DNA of 64,000 nt from JAFDBW01 sp963723355 (GTDB lineage: Bacteria; Desulfobacterota; Desulfuromonadia; Desulfuromonadales; BM103). The stretch is from positions 1-64,000 of the forward strand of contig CAVRQQ010000012.1 of the NCBI GenBank assembly GCA_963723355.1. The letters are read 5' to 3'. Of this stretch, positions 1 through 9,011 are shown in pieces. The translations under genes and the position numbers were made by a program. The notes under the pieces were generated by a model, which was not told where the DNA came from, searched no databases, and saw nothing but the letters and a program-made list of their open reading frames with translations. How positions within the stretch are numbered: the stretch's first letter is position 1; each line of letters opens with the position of its first letter.

Positions 1-1303
1 CAGCAGCTTCTTCCAGCATCGCGGTGGTAACCGACTTCGGACGCTCGATGCCGTAGCCGAGAGCGCGGTCCCAGGTGATGTTGGCGAGGCAGCCGAGTGC
101 GCGGCCGATGCCGAACAGCACGGTGTAGAACTCGTACTGGGTGACACCGTAGTACCACTGGATGACGCCGGACTGTGCGTCGACGTTCGGCCAGGGGTTC
201 TTCGCTTTGCCATGCTCGGTGAGCACGCCAGGAGCAACTTCGAAGATCATGCGAACCAGCTGGAACAGCGGGTAATCTTTCAGACCTTCGGTCTTCATGC
301 AGAACTCACGCTGCGAGGTGTAGCGGGGGTCGGTCTTGCGCAGAACGGCATGACCGTAACCCGGGATAACCTGACCGCTGTTGAGGGTCGCCCAGAGAGC
401 TTCCTTGAGTTTCTCTTCGGTCGGGACTTCGCCGCCAAGCTCTTCCATGAAATTCTGGGTCCAACGCAGAACTTCCTCGTTAGCGAGACCGTGCAGAGGG
501 CCGGCCAGACCGTTGAGGCCGGCACTGTATGCATAGTATGCATCGGAAAGAGCCGAAGCAACCAGGTGAGTCGTATGGGCGGAAACGTTGCCGGACTCAT
601 GGTCAGAGTGGAGGATGAAGTACATACGGGCAACATCGTCATAAGGAGCCGGGACACCCATCATGTGCGCGAAGTTACCGCCCATGTCGAGGTTCGGATC
701 AGCAGCGATCTGCTCGTTGTTCTTGTACTTCTTACGGTAGATGTAGGCACCGATCGGGCCAAGCTTCGCCATCATGTTGTTGGCGTCTTCGTACATGTCT
801 TCCCAGCAGGTCATCTTGTTGAACTTGCCGGCAGCGTAGTTGGAGGCGAAAACCGAGTCGCGCTGCATGGCGAGCACGGCGCTGGAGAACATGGCCATCG
901 GATGGGCATCATCCGGCAGTGCATTGAGTACGTCATAGACATACTGGGGAACCACGGAACGCTTCTTCCAGTCTTCAACGACTTCCAGGGTCTGCTCCAT
1001 AGTCGGAACGTCGCCGGTCAGCAGCAGGTACCAGAAGCCCTCGACAAACGGATAGTCGCTACCGGGAACTTTCGGCAGGACGTCAAAGGTCTCGGGGATG
1101 GTCATGCCACGGAAGCGAATACCTTCAAAAGGATCCAGATAGGAGATATCGGTGACCAGGCACTTGATGCCACGGGCGCCACCGATAGCTTGAGCGATAG
1201 TTACATCACCCAGTTTGACATCACCGCACTCCTTGACCAACTTGGTGATCCGGGGGCGATGCGCATCAATTTTCTGACTTAATACTGTTTTCAGTGTCGA
1301 CAT
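1..1303 (-). CDS. gltA: Citrate synthase, eukaryote-like type (3' end cut by window edge)
   Basis: Condenses acetyl-CoA and oxaloacetate to citrate, the entry step of the TCA cycle in the cytoplasm. Translating back from the ATG at 1303 gives MSTLKTVLSQKIDAHRPRI and 434 residues before the window ends, so only the last few residues are missing. Catalytic-region motifs are visible: HPMAMFSSAVL, LHSDHESGNVSAHT and GYGHAVLRKTDPRY, carrying the expected histidines and the aspartate region. These motifs and the long N-terminus match the mitochondrial-type enzymes known from Geobacteraceae and not the E. coli type. A clear AAGGAG ribosome site lies about 8 bases before the start. It is divergent from dusB. 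Identity is high confidence; the symbol follows family convention. Confidence 0.93.
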   Translation of the reverse strand, partial: MSTLKTVLSQKIDAHRPRITKLVKECGDVKLGDVTIAQAIGGARGIKCLVTDISYLDPFEGIRFRGMTIPETFDVLPKVPGSDYPFVEGFWYLLLTGDVPTMEQTLEVVEDWKKRSVVPQYVYDVLNALPDDAHPMAMFSSAVLAMQRDSVFASNYAAGKFNKMTCWEDMYEDANNMMAKLGPIGAYIYRKKYKNNEQIAADPNLDMGGNFAHMMGVPAPYDDVARMYFILHSDHESGNVSAHTTHLVASALSDAYYAYSAGLNGLAGPLHGLANEEVLRWTQNFMEELGGEVPTEEKLKEALWATLNSGQVIPGYGHAVLRKTDPRYTSQREFCMKTEGLKDYPLFQLVRMIFEVAPGVLTEHGKAKNPWPNVDAQSGVIQWYYGVTQYEFYTVLFGIGRALGCLANITWDRALGYGIERPKSVTTAMLEEAA

Positions 1304-1686
1304 ACTCTCTCTCCTTTGGAATGAAATGGTGGCAGGCAGATCGCCCGCCAGAGTGAAACTGTCCCTTGTTTACAAAACAACTGTCAATGACAAATCATCC
1401 CGTCGACAGCCCGACTGTGGTGCGCAATACCCGCACCAAACAGACGGAGCAAATGCGGCGGGAAAATAATTAGAGCAGACAAAGGGAACATCCTTGTGAT
1501 TCTTTACCCTTTATCATTTCCAAATAACGTTCTAACAAGCCATCCCGCAACTGTCAAGCCGATTTCGTATACAGTATGCGATTTGTCGGTGATTTGTTTT
1601 CACATAAGACAAGCATTTTCATTTGCATTTCAATGTCAAGATGATAAAATGCCCAAAATTTAGGCAGAAAGCGCCGGGCAAAATCC
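1304..1686. other. Divergent intergenic region between gltA and dusB
   Basis: This 383-base stretch is AT-rich in its right half and has no open frame with protein-like content on either strand. It must hold the promoters of both divergent units. A candidate dusB promoter is listed separately. On the gltA side a TTGTTTACAAAACAA near-palindrome around 1368-1382 could be an operator, but I cannot tie it to a regulator. Confidence 0.5.
1623..1650 (+). promoter_or_regulatory. Candidate sigma-70 promoter for dusB
   Basis: TTGCAT at 1623-1628 and TAAAAT at 1645-1650 are separated by 16 bases, and initiation would fall about 30 bases before the dusB start. The spacing is acceptable, but the boxes are found by eye in an AT-rich region. 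Confidence 0.4.
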
Positions 1687-2646
1687 ATGCGAATTGGCAC
1701 ACTGAAGCTGGAAAACCCTATATTTTCCGCACCTATGGCGGGTATTTCCGACCTGCCGTACCGATTGGTCATGAAACGCCACGGCGCCGCCATGGTATTC
1801 ACCGAGATGATCAGTGCCAATGGTCTGTTCTTCAATGGCAAGGCGACCCGTGTCTTGCTGCAATCGCGCCAGGAAGAGCAGCCGCTGGCGGTTCAGTTAT
1901 TCGGCGAGGACCCGGTCCGCATGGCGGAAGCGGCGAAATACGTTGCTGAAGGGGCCGAGTTGATTGACCTGAATCTCGGTTGCCCGGTTCGTAAGGTGAC
2001 ACGTTCTGGTGCAGGAAGCGCTCTGTTGCGTGAACCGGCCAAGGTTGCCGGGATCATCTCTGCAGTCCGCAAAGCGACGGACAAGCCACTGACCATCAAG
2101 TTCCGCTCCGGTTGGGACTGTGACTCGATCAACTTCATGGAAATTGCCCGGATTGCCGTTGAAGAGGGAGTTGACGCCCTCACCCTGCACCCGAGAACCC
2201 GGACGCAGATGTTTGGCGGACAAGCCGAATGGCAACAGATCAGGGCCCTCAAGGAAGCCTTGACGATCCCGGTCATTGGTAGCGGCGACCTGTTCGATGC
2301 AGACCGGATTAAAACCATGTTTGTACAAACCGGTTGTGATGCGGTCATGGTTGGGCGGGGCGGATATGGCAATCCATGGATTATCAGCCAGGCCCTCGAC
2401 CTGCTTGCCGGGAGAGTGGCCAGAGAACCAACAACAGAAGATCGTTTGATCACGGCAAGAGAGCATCTTGACCTTTGCCTGGAAATTTTCGGGCCCAGGA
2501 AAACTCTCGGGCAAATGCGCAAACACCTCTGCTGGTATGTCCGGGGAATGGACAATGCCGCAGGCTTCCGTGTCGAGATCAACCAGACCAGAACGATCGA
2601 TGAGATGAGCCGCCGACTCGAGGATTTTTTTGCCCATGCCGCATGA
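1687..2646 (+). CDS. dusB: tRNA-dihydrouridine synthase B (DusB family)
   Basis: FMN-dependent enzyme that reduces specific uridines in the tRNA D-loop to dihydrouridine. The 319-residue length is typical for DusB. The N-terminal MAGISDLPYR and the NLGCPVRKV motif (catalytic Cys about residue 99, Lys about 103) are characteristic, as is HPRTRTQMFGG near residue 180. The fold is a TIM barrel with a C-terminal helical tRNA-binding part (KTLGQMRKHLCWY). The last codons overlap the start of the histidine kinase gene, so the two are translationally coupled. The ribosome site before the ATG is weak. Of the Dus subfamilies, DusB fits the motifs best, but DusA/C specificity cannot be excluded by eye. 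Confidence 0.9.
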   Translation: MRIGTLKLENPIFSAPMAGISDLPYRLVMKRHGAAMVFTEMISANGLFFNGKATRVLLQSRQEEQPLAVQLFGEDPVRMAEAAKYVAEGAELIDLNLGCPVRKVTRSGAGSALLREPAKVAGIISAVRKATDKPLTIKFRSGWDCDSINFMEIARIAVEEGVDALTLHPRTRTQMFGGQAEWQQIRALKEALTIPVIGSGDLFDADRIKTMFVQTGCDAVMVGRGGYGNPWIISQALDLLAGRVAREPTTEDRLITAREHLDLCLEIFGPRKTLGQMRKHLCWYVRGMDNAAGFRVEINQTRTIDEMSRRLEDFFAHAA

Positions 2647-3763
2647 CAGGTATGATGCCAGTGCGAAAACCTTTGCGGGAGATTCAATTTCGAATCTCTA
2701 CGGCATGATCCTGGATAATATTGACCGTGCCGTGATCGCCTTTGACAGCGACGGCAGGATCACGTTGTTCAACCCGGCCGCAGAAGCCCTCATGGAGTGC
2801 TCATCGCGCCAGGTCGTCGGCAAGAGTTACCAGGACCTGTTCAGGGACCAGGAAACGTTGCTCTACCTGGTCAAAGTCGCCCTGGAAGAGGGCCGATCGA
2901 TCACTGACGACGAAGGTCTCTACCTGCATCGCAGCAACGCCTCACCCTTGCCGGTCAATGCCTACACGGCGCCGATCTTCGCCCAGGGAGGCAACCAGAA
3001 CGGGGCCGTGATGATCATCCGTGACCTGTCTCGCATCAAGGACCTTGAAGGGACCCTGCGAAGAGCTGACCGCCTGTCGATGCTCGGGACATTGGCCGCC
3101 GGCCTGGCCCACGAAATAAAGAACCCGCTGGGGGGGATCAAGGGTGCCGCCCAACTGCTTTCGATGGAACTCTCGAAGGACAGCCCCCTGCAAGATTACA
3201 CACAGATCATGATCAAGGAAGCAGAGCGCATCAACTTCATCATTGAAGAACTGATGGACCTCGGCAATCCGCGTGAGCCAGAGATTAGTGATGTCGACCT
3301 GACCAGGGTCATGAACGATATTGTTCTCCTGCAGCGTGAAGCGGCACGCAGTCGGAACATTCTGTTCAAGCTCAAGCTGGATCCGAGCATACCACCGGTG
3401 CAGGGCGACGAGGGGCTGCTTACCAGGCTGTTTCTCAATCTGATCAAGAACGCCGGAGAATCGATACCACGTGAAGGAACCGTGGTGATCGAAACCAGGA
3501 TAGCCTCGAATTACCACATGACCGGGCCCGGCAGACGTTCGTCACCAATGGTGGATATCATTATCAGCGATACCGGCTGCGGAATAGACCAACAGGAGAT
3601 GGACCGCATCTTTACGCCCTACTTCACGACCAAGAGCAAGGGCAGCGGCCTCGGCCTGGCGATTTCACAGAAAATTATCGAGGACCATAACGGCCTGCTG
3701 AAAATCGAAAGCACCCCCAATCAAGGGACGACCGTTACCATTTCCTTGCCCTTGCGCCGCTAG
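2636..3763 (+). CDS. Soluble PAS-domain sensor histidine kinase, NtrB-like
   Basis: Cytosolic sensor kinase of the NtrB/AtoS class, expected to phosphorylate the sigma-54 activator encoded next. There are no membrane segments. A PAS domain occupies about residues 20-130 (FNPAAEALMECS), followed by HisKA with the phospho-acceptor His in GLAHEIKNPLGG (about residue 159) and an HATPase domain with N-box LNLIKNAGESI, DTGCGID and GSGLGLAI. The ATG at 2636 overlaps dusB by 11 bases; a TTG six bases earlier (2630) sits at better spacing from the GAGG at 2620-2623 and is a real alternative. The signal sensed is unknown. With dusB upstream the layout recalls the dus-ntrB-ntrC clusters of proteobacteria, so a nitrogen role is possible but not shown. 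Confidence 0.88.
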   Translation: MPHDRYDASAKTFAGDSISNLYGMILDNIDRAVIAFDSDGRITLFNPAAEALMECSSRQVVGKSYQDLFRDQETLLYLVKVALEEGRSITDDEGLYLHRSNASPLPVNAYTAPIFAQGGNQNGAVMIIRDLSRIKDLEGTLRRADRLSMLGTLAAGLAHEIKNPLGGIKGAAQLLSMELSKDSPLQDYTQIMIKEAERINFIIEELMDLGNPREPEISDVDLTRVMNDIVLLQREAARSRNILFKLKLDPSIPPVQGDEGLLTRLFLNLIKNAGESIPREGTVVIETRIASNYHMTGPGRRSSPMVDIIISDTGCGIDQQEMDRIFTPYFTTKSKGSGLGLAISQKIIEDHNGLLKIESTPNQGTTVTISLPLRR

Positions 3764-3791
3764 CGCTGGCAAGTCATCAAGGAGCATGAAG

Positions 3792-5225
3792 ATGCCAATC
3801 AAACGGATACTGGTCGCGGATGACGAGGAAAGCATCCGCTGGGTACTCTCCAAATCGCTGAGCAAGCAGGGTTTCCAGGTTGATCTGGCCAGTGACGGAC
3901 AGGAAGCCCTGCTGATGAGCCGGAAGCAGAGTTACGACCTGGCGGTTCTCGACATCAAGATGCCCGGCCTTTCCGGCCTGCAGCTACTCAGCAAGTTCCA
4001 GGAAGAATGCCCCCAGGCCCTGGTTGTCATCATGACTGCCGAGAGCTCGATGAAAAACGCTGTCGAGGCGATGAAACGCGGGGCCTACGACTACCTGACC
4101 AAACCCTTCGACCTGGATGCCCTGGACGCGATTATCTATAAGGCGCAGAAAGCCGCCGACGTCTCTGCCGAAGTCTCACTGCTCAAGCAGGAGATCAAGG
4201 ATCATTACCAGTTGGAGCGCACGATCATCGGTCAGAGCCAGCCGATGCAGAGGACCTACAAGATTCTCGGTAAAATCGCCCCTTCAGACGTGACCGTTTT
4301 GATCTACGGTGAAAGCGGAACAGGCAAGGAGCTGATCGCCCGGGCCATTCACTTTAACAGTGCGCGGCTGGGCAAGCCGTTTATCGCCCTTAATTGTGCA
4401 GCCATCCCCAGTGAACTTCTGGAAAGCGAACTTTTCGGCCATGAAAAGGGTGCTTTTACCGGGGCGACGGACAAGAAGATCGGCAAGTTTGAACAGGCCA
4501 AGGATGGCACCCTGTTCCTCGACGAGATCGGCGACATGCCTCTGGAACTGCAGGCCAAGCTGCTGAGGGTTCTGCAGGAGAAAGAGATCACCAGGACCGG
4601 CGGCAACACCACCATCCAGGTCAATACCCGGATTGTTGCGGCGACCAACCAGGACTTGAAGGAAAAGGTTCGCAGCAAGGAGTTTCGAGAAGATTTATAT
4701 TACCGGTTGAATGTCGTTCCCCTGGAGTTGCCGCCCCTGCGCGAGCGCCAGGAGGACATCCCGGAACTGGTTGACTACTTCCTGGCCAAGGCAGCAGAAG
4801 AATACGGCACATCGGCTAATGGAGTGACGAAAGAGGCGATGGACATGCTCTGCCACTACGACTGGCCGGGGAATGTGCGGGAACTGGAGAACATTATCCA
4901 GAGAGCAGCGCTGCTCTCTCCCGATGCAATGCTCAACGCTGCGGATTTTCCGGGCCTGGTATCAGGCCAGGGCAGCAGTGCGAACAACGCTTCACTGGAA
5001 GGGCTGATCAACCAGAAACTGCAGAGTTCCCTGTCGCAGATAGACCTGCAGGAGATGGACAACCTCTACGAAATGGTCCTTCACCAGATGGAACGCCCTC
5101 TGATCAACATTGTTCTCGAGAAGACCCGAGGCAACCAGGTCAAGGCCGCCGAGGTTCTTGGCATCAACCGAAACACCTTGAGAAAGAAGATTCAGACTCT
5201 CAATATCATAACCAAGCGCAACTGA
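3792..5225 (+). CDS. Sigma-54-dependent response regulator, NtrC family
   Basis: Transcription activator that remodels sigma-54 RNA polymerase when phosphorylated. Three domains in order: receiver (acidic DDE at 10-12, phospho-acceptor Asp54 in LDIKMPG, Lys104 in LTKP), AAA+ domain (Walker A GESGTGKE about 173-180, GAFTGA loop about 220-225, Walker B FLDEIGDMP about 242) and a C-terminal Fis-type helix-turn-helix (QVKAAEVLGINRNTLRKKI). The intact GAFTGA loop means it can contact sigma-54. I chose the ATG at 3792 because AAGGAG at 3779-3784 lies 7 bases upstream; the ATG at 3786 is only 1 base from it. It is the partner of the preceding kinase. Targets are unknown, but a sigma-54 promoter occurs in this window at 15477. 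Confidence 0.92.
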   Translation: MPIKRILVADDEESIRWVLSKSLSKQGFQVDLASDGQEALLMSRKQSYDLAVLDIKMPGLSGLQLLSKFQEECPQALVVIMTAESSMKNAVEAMKRGAYDYLTKPFDLDALDAIIYKAQKAADVSAEVSLLKQEIKDHYQLERTIIGQSQPMQRTYKILGKIAPSDVTVLIYGESGTGKELIARAIHFNSARLGKPFIALNCAAIPSELLESELFGHEKGAFTGATDKKIGKFEQAKDGTLFLDEIGDMPLELQAKLLRVLQEKEITRTGGNTTIQVNTRIVAATNQDLKEKVRSKEFREDLYYRLNVVPLELPPLRERQEDIPELVDYFLAKAAEEYGTSANGVTKEAMDMLCHYDWPGNVRELENIIQRAALLSPDAMLNAADFPGLVSGQGSSANNASLEGLINQKLQSSLSQIDLQEMDNLYEMVLHQMERPLINIVLEKTRGNQVKAAEVLGINRNTLRKKIQTLNIITKRN

Positions 5226-5231
5226 ACGAAG

Positions 5232-5740
5232 ATGACTCAACAAGCGAGAGACCCGGAAGTCGCTATCGTCGCCGCAATGACCAGAGATCGGGTGATTGGT
5301 CTGGGCGACAGGCTCCCGTGGGACCTTCCGGAAGAGCTGCATCTCTTCAAACGTCTGACCATCGGCGCTACGGTGGTTATGGGACGTAAAACCTATCAAT
5401 CGATCGGCCGGCCCCTGCCGAAGCGACAAAATATCGTCTTGAGTCGCAGTCCTGACCGATCTCCCGGATGTGATAGTCTGCAACAGCTTCACAGAGGGCC
5501 TGGAAACAGGCCGCCAGATTCGGTCAACCGGTCTTCATCCTCGGCGGCGCAGAACTGTATCAAAAGGCCTTGCCGATCGCCTCGGGCTTGCACATTTCAT
5601 GGATCAAGGGGGCGTTTGCGGGCAGCGTATACTTCCCGGAGTTCGATCTTGCGGAGTGGGTGGTAGCGGAAGAGCTTGACTACTCCGGTTTTCTTTATGT
5701 GAAGTACCTGCGGAAATCAGCAGATAAATCCCGCCGTTGA
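5232..5740 (+). CDS. folA: Dihydrofolate reductase (two frameshifts as written)
   Basis: Reduces dihydrofolate to tetrahydrofolate with NADPH. The first frame carries the family N-terminus (IVAAMTRDRVIGLGDRLPW, then VVMGRKTYQSIGRPLP and QNIVLSRSPD). Near 5455 the match passes to the next frame (DLPDVIVCNSFTEGLE) and near 5497 to the third (QAARFGQPVFILGGAELYQ, then YFPEFDLAEW), ending at the TGA at 5738-5740. Read through both shifts, the protein is about 169 residues, normal for the family, with all motifs present. The breaks are therefore more likely sequence errors than decay. The gene begins 6 bases after the response regulator and ends at a shared hairpin. Confidence 0.85.
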
Positions 5741-5745
5741 TCTCA

Positions 5746-5774
5746 ACAAAAAAGCCGGCCATTCCTGGCCGGCT
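5746..5774 (-). terminator. Rho-independent terminator of dnaB
   Basis: An 8-bp perfect stem (5753-5760 with 5767-5774, loop ATTCCT) directly follows the dnaB stop. On the minus strand it is followed by a run of six to seven T. It may also serve folA on the other strand, though that side lacks a T-run. Confidence 0.85.
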
Positions 5775-7151
5775 CTATGCCGCGTAATCATCATCCCGCC
5801 GGGACTGGCTTTCGAAGCGTGTGTACTCGCCGAGGAAGGTCAGCTGCTCGACACCGAGCGGACCGTTACGCTGTTTACCGATAATCACCTCGGCACTGCG
5901 TTCATGGCCCTTCTCACAGCTGTTGTCGCGTTTTTTACAGGCATCACAGTAGACCGATTCACGGTACAGGAACATGATGACGTCGGCGTCCTGCTCAATC
6001 GCCCCTGATTCACGCAGGTCAGCGAGAATCGGTCGCTTGTCGGTACGGCTTTCCAATGAACGATTCAGCTGCGATAGCGCAATCACCGGCACGTTGAGTT
6101 CCTTGGCGAGGGCCTTGAGAGAACGGGAGATCTCCGAGATCTCCTGCTGGCGGCTTTCCGGATTGGACCCCTGCATCAATTGCAGGTAATCAACGACGAT
6201 CATGCCGATTTTCTTGTCCTGCTTCAGGCGACGGGCCTTGGCCCTTAGTTCCAGGATCGTGATGGCGGGGGTATCGTCGATATAGATCGGTGCCTCGGCA
6301 ATCACCCCGGCAGCCGTAACCAGGGCAGGGAATTCGGACTGGGCCAGTTTGCCATTACGCACCCGGCTGGCATCAATCCTGGCAACCGAGCAGAGCATCC
6401 GTTGAACAAGCTGCTCCTTGCTCATTTCCAGGGAAAAGATTGCTGAAGGGACCGGTGTTTTGGTATGGATTGTCGCATATTCCATCAAATTGAGGCAGAA
6501 TGCGGTCTTGCCCATTGACGGTCGACCGGCAATGATCACCAGGTCGCCACCCTGCAAGCCTGACGTCATGTTGTCCAGGTCAACGAAACCGGTCGGAACA
6601 CCGGTAATCTGCTCCTTGCGATTGAAGAGATTCTCAATCGTCTTGATGGTGTCCTTGATGATGTCCCTGGTGGCGAAAAACGACGGCCGGGACTTCATGT
6701 TGGCAATCTTGAAAATCTCGCTTTCGGCCCAATCCAGGGAAGCCTCGACCTCGCCACCTTCGTACCCGCGACCGGCAATCTCGGTGGCAACCTTGATCAG
6801 CTCACGGGAGATCGCCTTCTCTTTGACAAGCTTGCAGTAGTAGCCGATATTGGCCGCAGTGGGGACGAAATCAACCAGGGTGGAGAGATACGAGCTGCCG
6901 CCGACTTCCTCAAGCGTGCCCTGCTCTTTCAGCACGGCTGTCAAGGTCACCAGGTCAGCAGGTTCACCACGATCGGAGAGGGTTATCAGGGCAGTAAAAA
7001 TCTTGCTGTGGGCCGCTCGGTAAAAATCGGCAGGACGCAGCTGTTCAAGGGCCCGGTTCAGGGCTTCGTTTTCCAGCAGGACCCCCCCCAGAACAGACAT
7101 TTCTGCTTCGAGGTTCTGGGGCGGCAGGCGATGTTCGGTGCGATCTGGCAC
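5775..7151 (-). CDS. dnaB: Replicative DNA helicase DnaB
   Basis: Hexameric ring helicase that unwinds DNA at the replication fork and loads primase. The 458-residue length is standard. The N-terminal helical domain begins PPQNLEAEMSVLGGVL; the RecA-like C-terminal domain has Walker A GRPSMGKT (209-216), Walker B MIVVDYLQLM and the arginine-finger region DLRESGAIEQDADVI. No intein is present. It is the last gene of the rpsF-rpsR-DUF2232-rplI-dnaB run, an order common in this group and in Firmicutes. A hairpin separates it from rplI. Essential gene, intact as written. Confidence 0.97.
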   Translation of the reverse strand: MPDRTEHRLPPQNLEAEMSVLGGVLLENEALNRALEQLRPADFYRAAHSKIFTALITLSDRGEPADLVTLTAVLKEQGTLEEVGGSSYLSTLVDFVPTAANIGYYCKLVKEKAISRELIKVATEIAGRGYEGGEVEASLDWAESEIFKIANMKSRPSFFATRDIIKDTIKTIENLFNRKEQITGVPTGFVDLDNMTSGLQGGDLVIIAGRPSMGKTAFCLNLMEYATIHTKTPVPSAIFSLEMSKEQLVQRMLCSVARIDASRVRNGKLAQSEFPALVTAAGVIAEAPIYIDDTPAITILELRAKARRLKQDKKIGMIVVDYLQLMQGSNPESRQQEISEISRSLKALAKELNVPVIALSQLNRSLESRTDKRPILADLRESGAIEQDADVIMFLYRESVYCDACKKRDNSCEKGHERSAEVIIGKQRNGPLGVEQLTFLGEYTRFESQSRRDDDYAA

Positions 7152-7172
7152 GTTCGCCCTCAGTGGGAAGGC

Positions 7173-7194
7173 AGGGGCCTGACATCAGGCCCCT
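7173..7194 (-). terminator. Hairpin between rplI and dnaB
   Basis: A perfect inverted repeat (AGGGGCCTGA with TCAGGCCCCT, 2-base centre) lies between rplI and dnaB. No T-run follows on the minus strand, so it is more likely an mRNA-stabilising or attenuating stem than a full terminator. Confidence 0.45.
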
Positions 7195-7210
7195 GAAATC
7201 GAAAAAAGAT

Positions 7211-7714
7211 TTACTTCTCTTCTTCTACGGCTGCCGGCTCGGCTTTTTTTGCAGCGGGCTCGGCAGGAGCATCTTCACTGGTGACCACCACCTTGACGGT
7301 CGCGTTGACACCCGCGTTCAGCCTGATATCAATGTCGTGCTCACCGAGGTTCTTGATCGGTTGCTCAAGAAGAATCTTGCGGCGATCGATTTCAATACCC
7401 TGGGCAGCCAGTGCTTCAGCGATTTCCATGCTGGTGACTGAGCCGAACAGCTTGCCCTCTTCACTGGCCTTGTGCACAAAATTGCACGTCACAGCTTCAA
7501 TGCGGGCCTTAACGTCAGCGGCCTCCTGACTCAGCTTCTCAGCCTTGCGGGACAGCTGGCGCTTGTGATGCTCAAGTTCGCTGAGGTTGCGGTCGCTGGC
7601 GACAACCGCCAGCCGCTGCGGAACCAGGTAATTGCGGCCATAACCAGGCTTGACCTTGACAACTTCACCAATCGACCCAAGGCCTTTGACATTTTCAGTC
7701 AGAATCACATCCAT
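7211..7714 (-). CDS. rplI: 50S ribosomal protein L9 with acidic tail
   Basis: Large-subunit protein at the base of the L1 stalk. The N-terminal domain (MDVILTENVKGLGSIGEVV and GYGRNYLVPQRLA) and the long connecting helix are canonical, and the C-terminal domain ends around residue 148. An extra tail of about 19 residues rich in Ala, Pro, Glu and Lys (APAEPAAKKAEPAAVEEEK) extends beyond the usual end. Ribosome site GGGAGG-like sequence precedes the ATG. It lies between the DUF2232 gene and dnaB in the rpsF cluster. Function certain; the tail has no known role. Confidence 0.96.
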   Translation of the reverse strand: MDVILTENVKGLGSIGEVVKVKPGYGRNYLVPQRLAVVASDRNLSELEHHKRQLSRKAEKLSQEAADVKARIEAVTCNFVHKASEEGKLFGSVTSMEIAEALAAQGIEIDRRKILLEQPIKNLGEHDIDIRLNAGVNATVKVVVTSEDAPAEPAAKKAEPAAVEEEK

Positions 7715-7735
7715 CTCTTTATCCTCCCAAAATCC

Positions 7736-8678
7736 TTATGATTCAGGTTCTCTAGGTTTGCGAAAATCTGCCCACAGGTCAAATACGCCGATACCGGTAA
7801 CCAGCATGGGCAAGGGGTTGACCAGTGTGACCAACAGGTAACCGATCGTTCTGATGACCGGCGAAAACGCCTTGCGGCGGAAAAAACAGTCGATAACCGC
7901 CAGTCCTTGCAGAAAATAAACCGGCAACAAAACAACCAGCACGTTCAGGGCAAAGACTGCGAGCGGCCCGTCAGCAAAAGCCACGATGAATCCCGACAGG
8001 ATCAGGACCCAGACCAGCGGTTCCGGCGCTTTCCATTCCGGGAAAGTTTTGCCGGGCAGCGTATACCTGCCGCGTGCCAGCAGTGCCAGCAGCAGGACCA
8101 GGCCAAGGATCATCAGGCCGGCAACGGTCATCACGATACCGGGATAGGCCTTTTGCAGAAACGCCGCCATGTTTTCGACAGCCCGTGCGATCTCTGTTCT
8201 CTGGTCGGCCGGCAAGTCAGTTCCGGCGAACATCTCCTGCATCACTGTCGAGGTCTGGGCGATCTCCTTGTCGATCAGGCCTGCCGGTCATGGCGAGTGG
8301 CGACTCGCCGGCAGCGACCGAGAAGATCAGCAACCCGCCAACGCTTGCGGCAACCATGGCCCAGAGAACCACGACCACGGCCTTGTCCCAAGCCATGCCG
8401 CGATTCAGCAACCACGGCAGGACAGCACCGGGTATACCAAACTGGACCAGGTACATAACCCCCTGCGCCGCACCTCCGGTCAGCAGGACGACAAGCAGGG
8501 TCAGTGCGACGGTCATGCCGCCAGCTGTCGACCCGTGTCGCATACCGACAAAAGCTGCCGGCAGGGGCGTAAACAGGTTGACGATTACTGCAGCAAAACC
8601 GAACGCTGCGTATGTACCGAATAGCGCATACCCGGCCAACGCACCGAGTACTATGTATAGCCCCCGCTGCATACTCAT
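7736..8678 (-). CDS. DUF2232 (YybS-like) multi-pass membrane protein (one frameshift)
   Basis: Integral membrane protein of unknown biochemical function. The N-terminal part (start MSMQRGLYIVLGALAGYALF at 8678) and the C-terminal part (ending at 7736) lie in different frames joined near 8283, where AGESPLAM...TG continues as GLIDKEIAQTSTVMQEMF. Read through, it is about 313 residues with roughly eight hydrophobic segments. A DUF2232/YybS-type protein at exactly this place between rpsR and rplI is usual in Geobacter relatives and resembles the yybS-rplI-dnaC arrangement of Bacillus. The family assignment rests on position, topology and length more than on a motif. Confidence 0.72.
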
Positions 8679-8694
8679 CGTCTGGCTGTTGTAC

Positions 8695-8970
8695 TTAACC
8701 TCTCTCGAGAGAGTGGCTTGCCGTAAAAGGCAGCAGCGCGATATTGCGCGCGCGCTTGATTGCTTCGGTCAACTTGCGTTGATGGTCCGCACAGGTACCG
8801 GAAATCCGGCGCGGGGTGATCTTGCCCCGTTCGGAAATAAAATAACGCAGGGAACGGATATCCTTGTAATCGATCGTCGCCTTCTTGTCAGCACAGAAAC
8901 GGCAGACCTTGCGACGTCCATAACGCCGACGAGGCCCGCCACTGGTACGATTTCCATCACCATATGCCAT
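8695..8970 (-). CDS. rpsR: 30S ribosomal protein S18
   Basis: Small-subunit protein that pairs with S6 on the platform. The 91-residue product has the S18 core: RRKVCRFCADKKATIDYKD, LRYFISERGKITPRRISGTC and HQRKLTEAIKRARNIALLPF. The CRFC pair suggests a zinc-type S18. It follows rpsF after a 41-base gap, as in most bacteria, so the two interacting proteins are made together. Intact and essential. Confidence 0.97.
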   Translation of the reverse strand: MAYGDGNRTSGGPRRRYGRRKVCRFCADKKATIDYKDIRSLRYFISERGKITPRRISGTCADHQRKLTEAIKRARNIALLPFTASHSLERG

Positions 8971-9011
8971 GATTATTTCTCCTTCTTCATCGTTGTCAAT
9001 TGATTAGAGAC

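Noticed and set aside
212..1282. Plus-strand open frame over gltA
   Set aside because: Antisense to the citrate synthase, whose motifs and ribosome site are clear on the minus strand.
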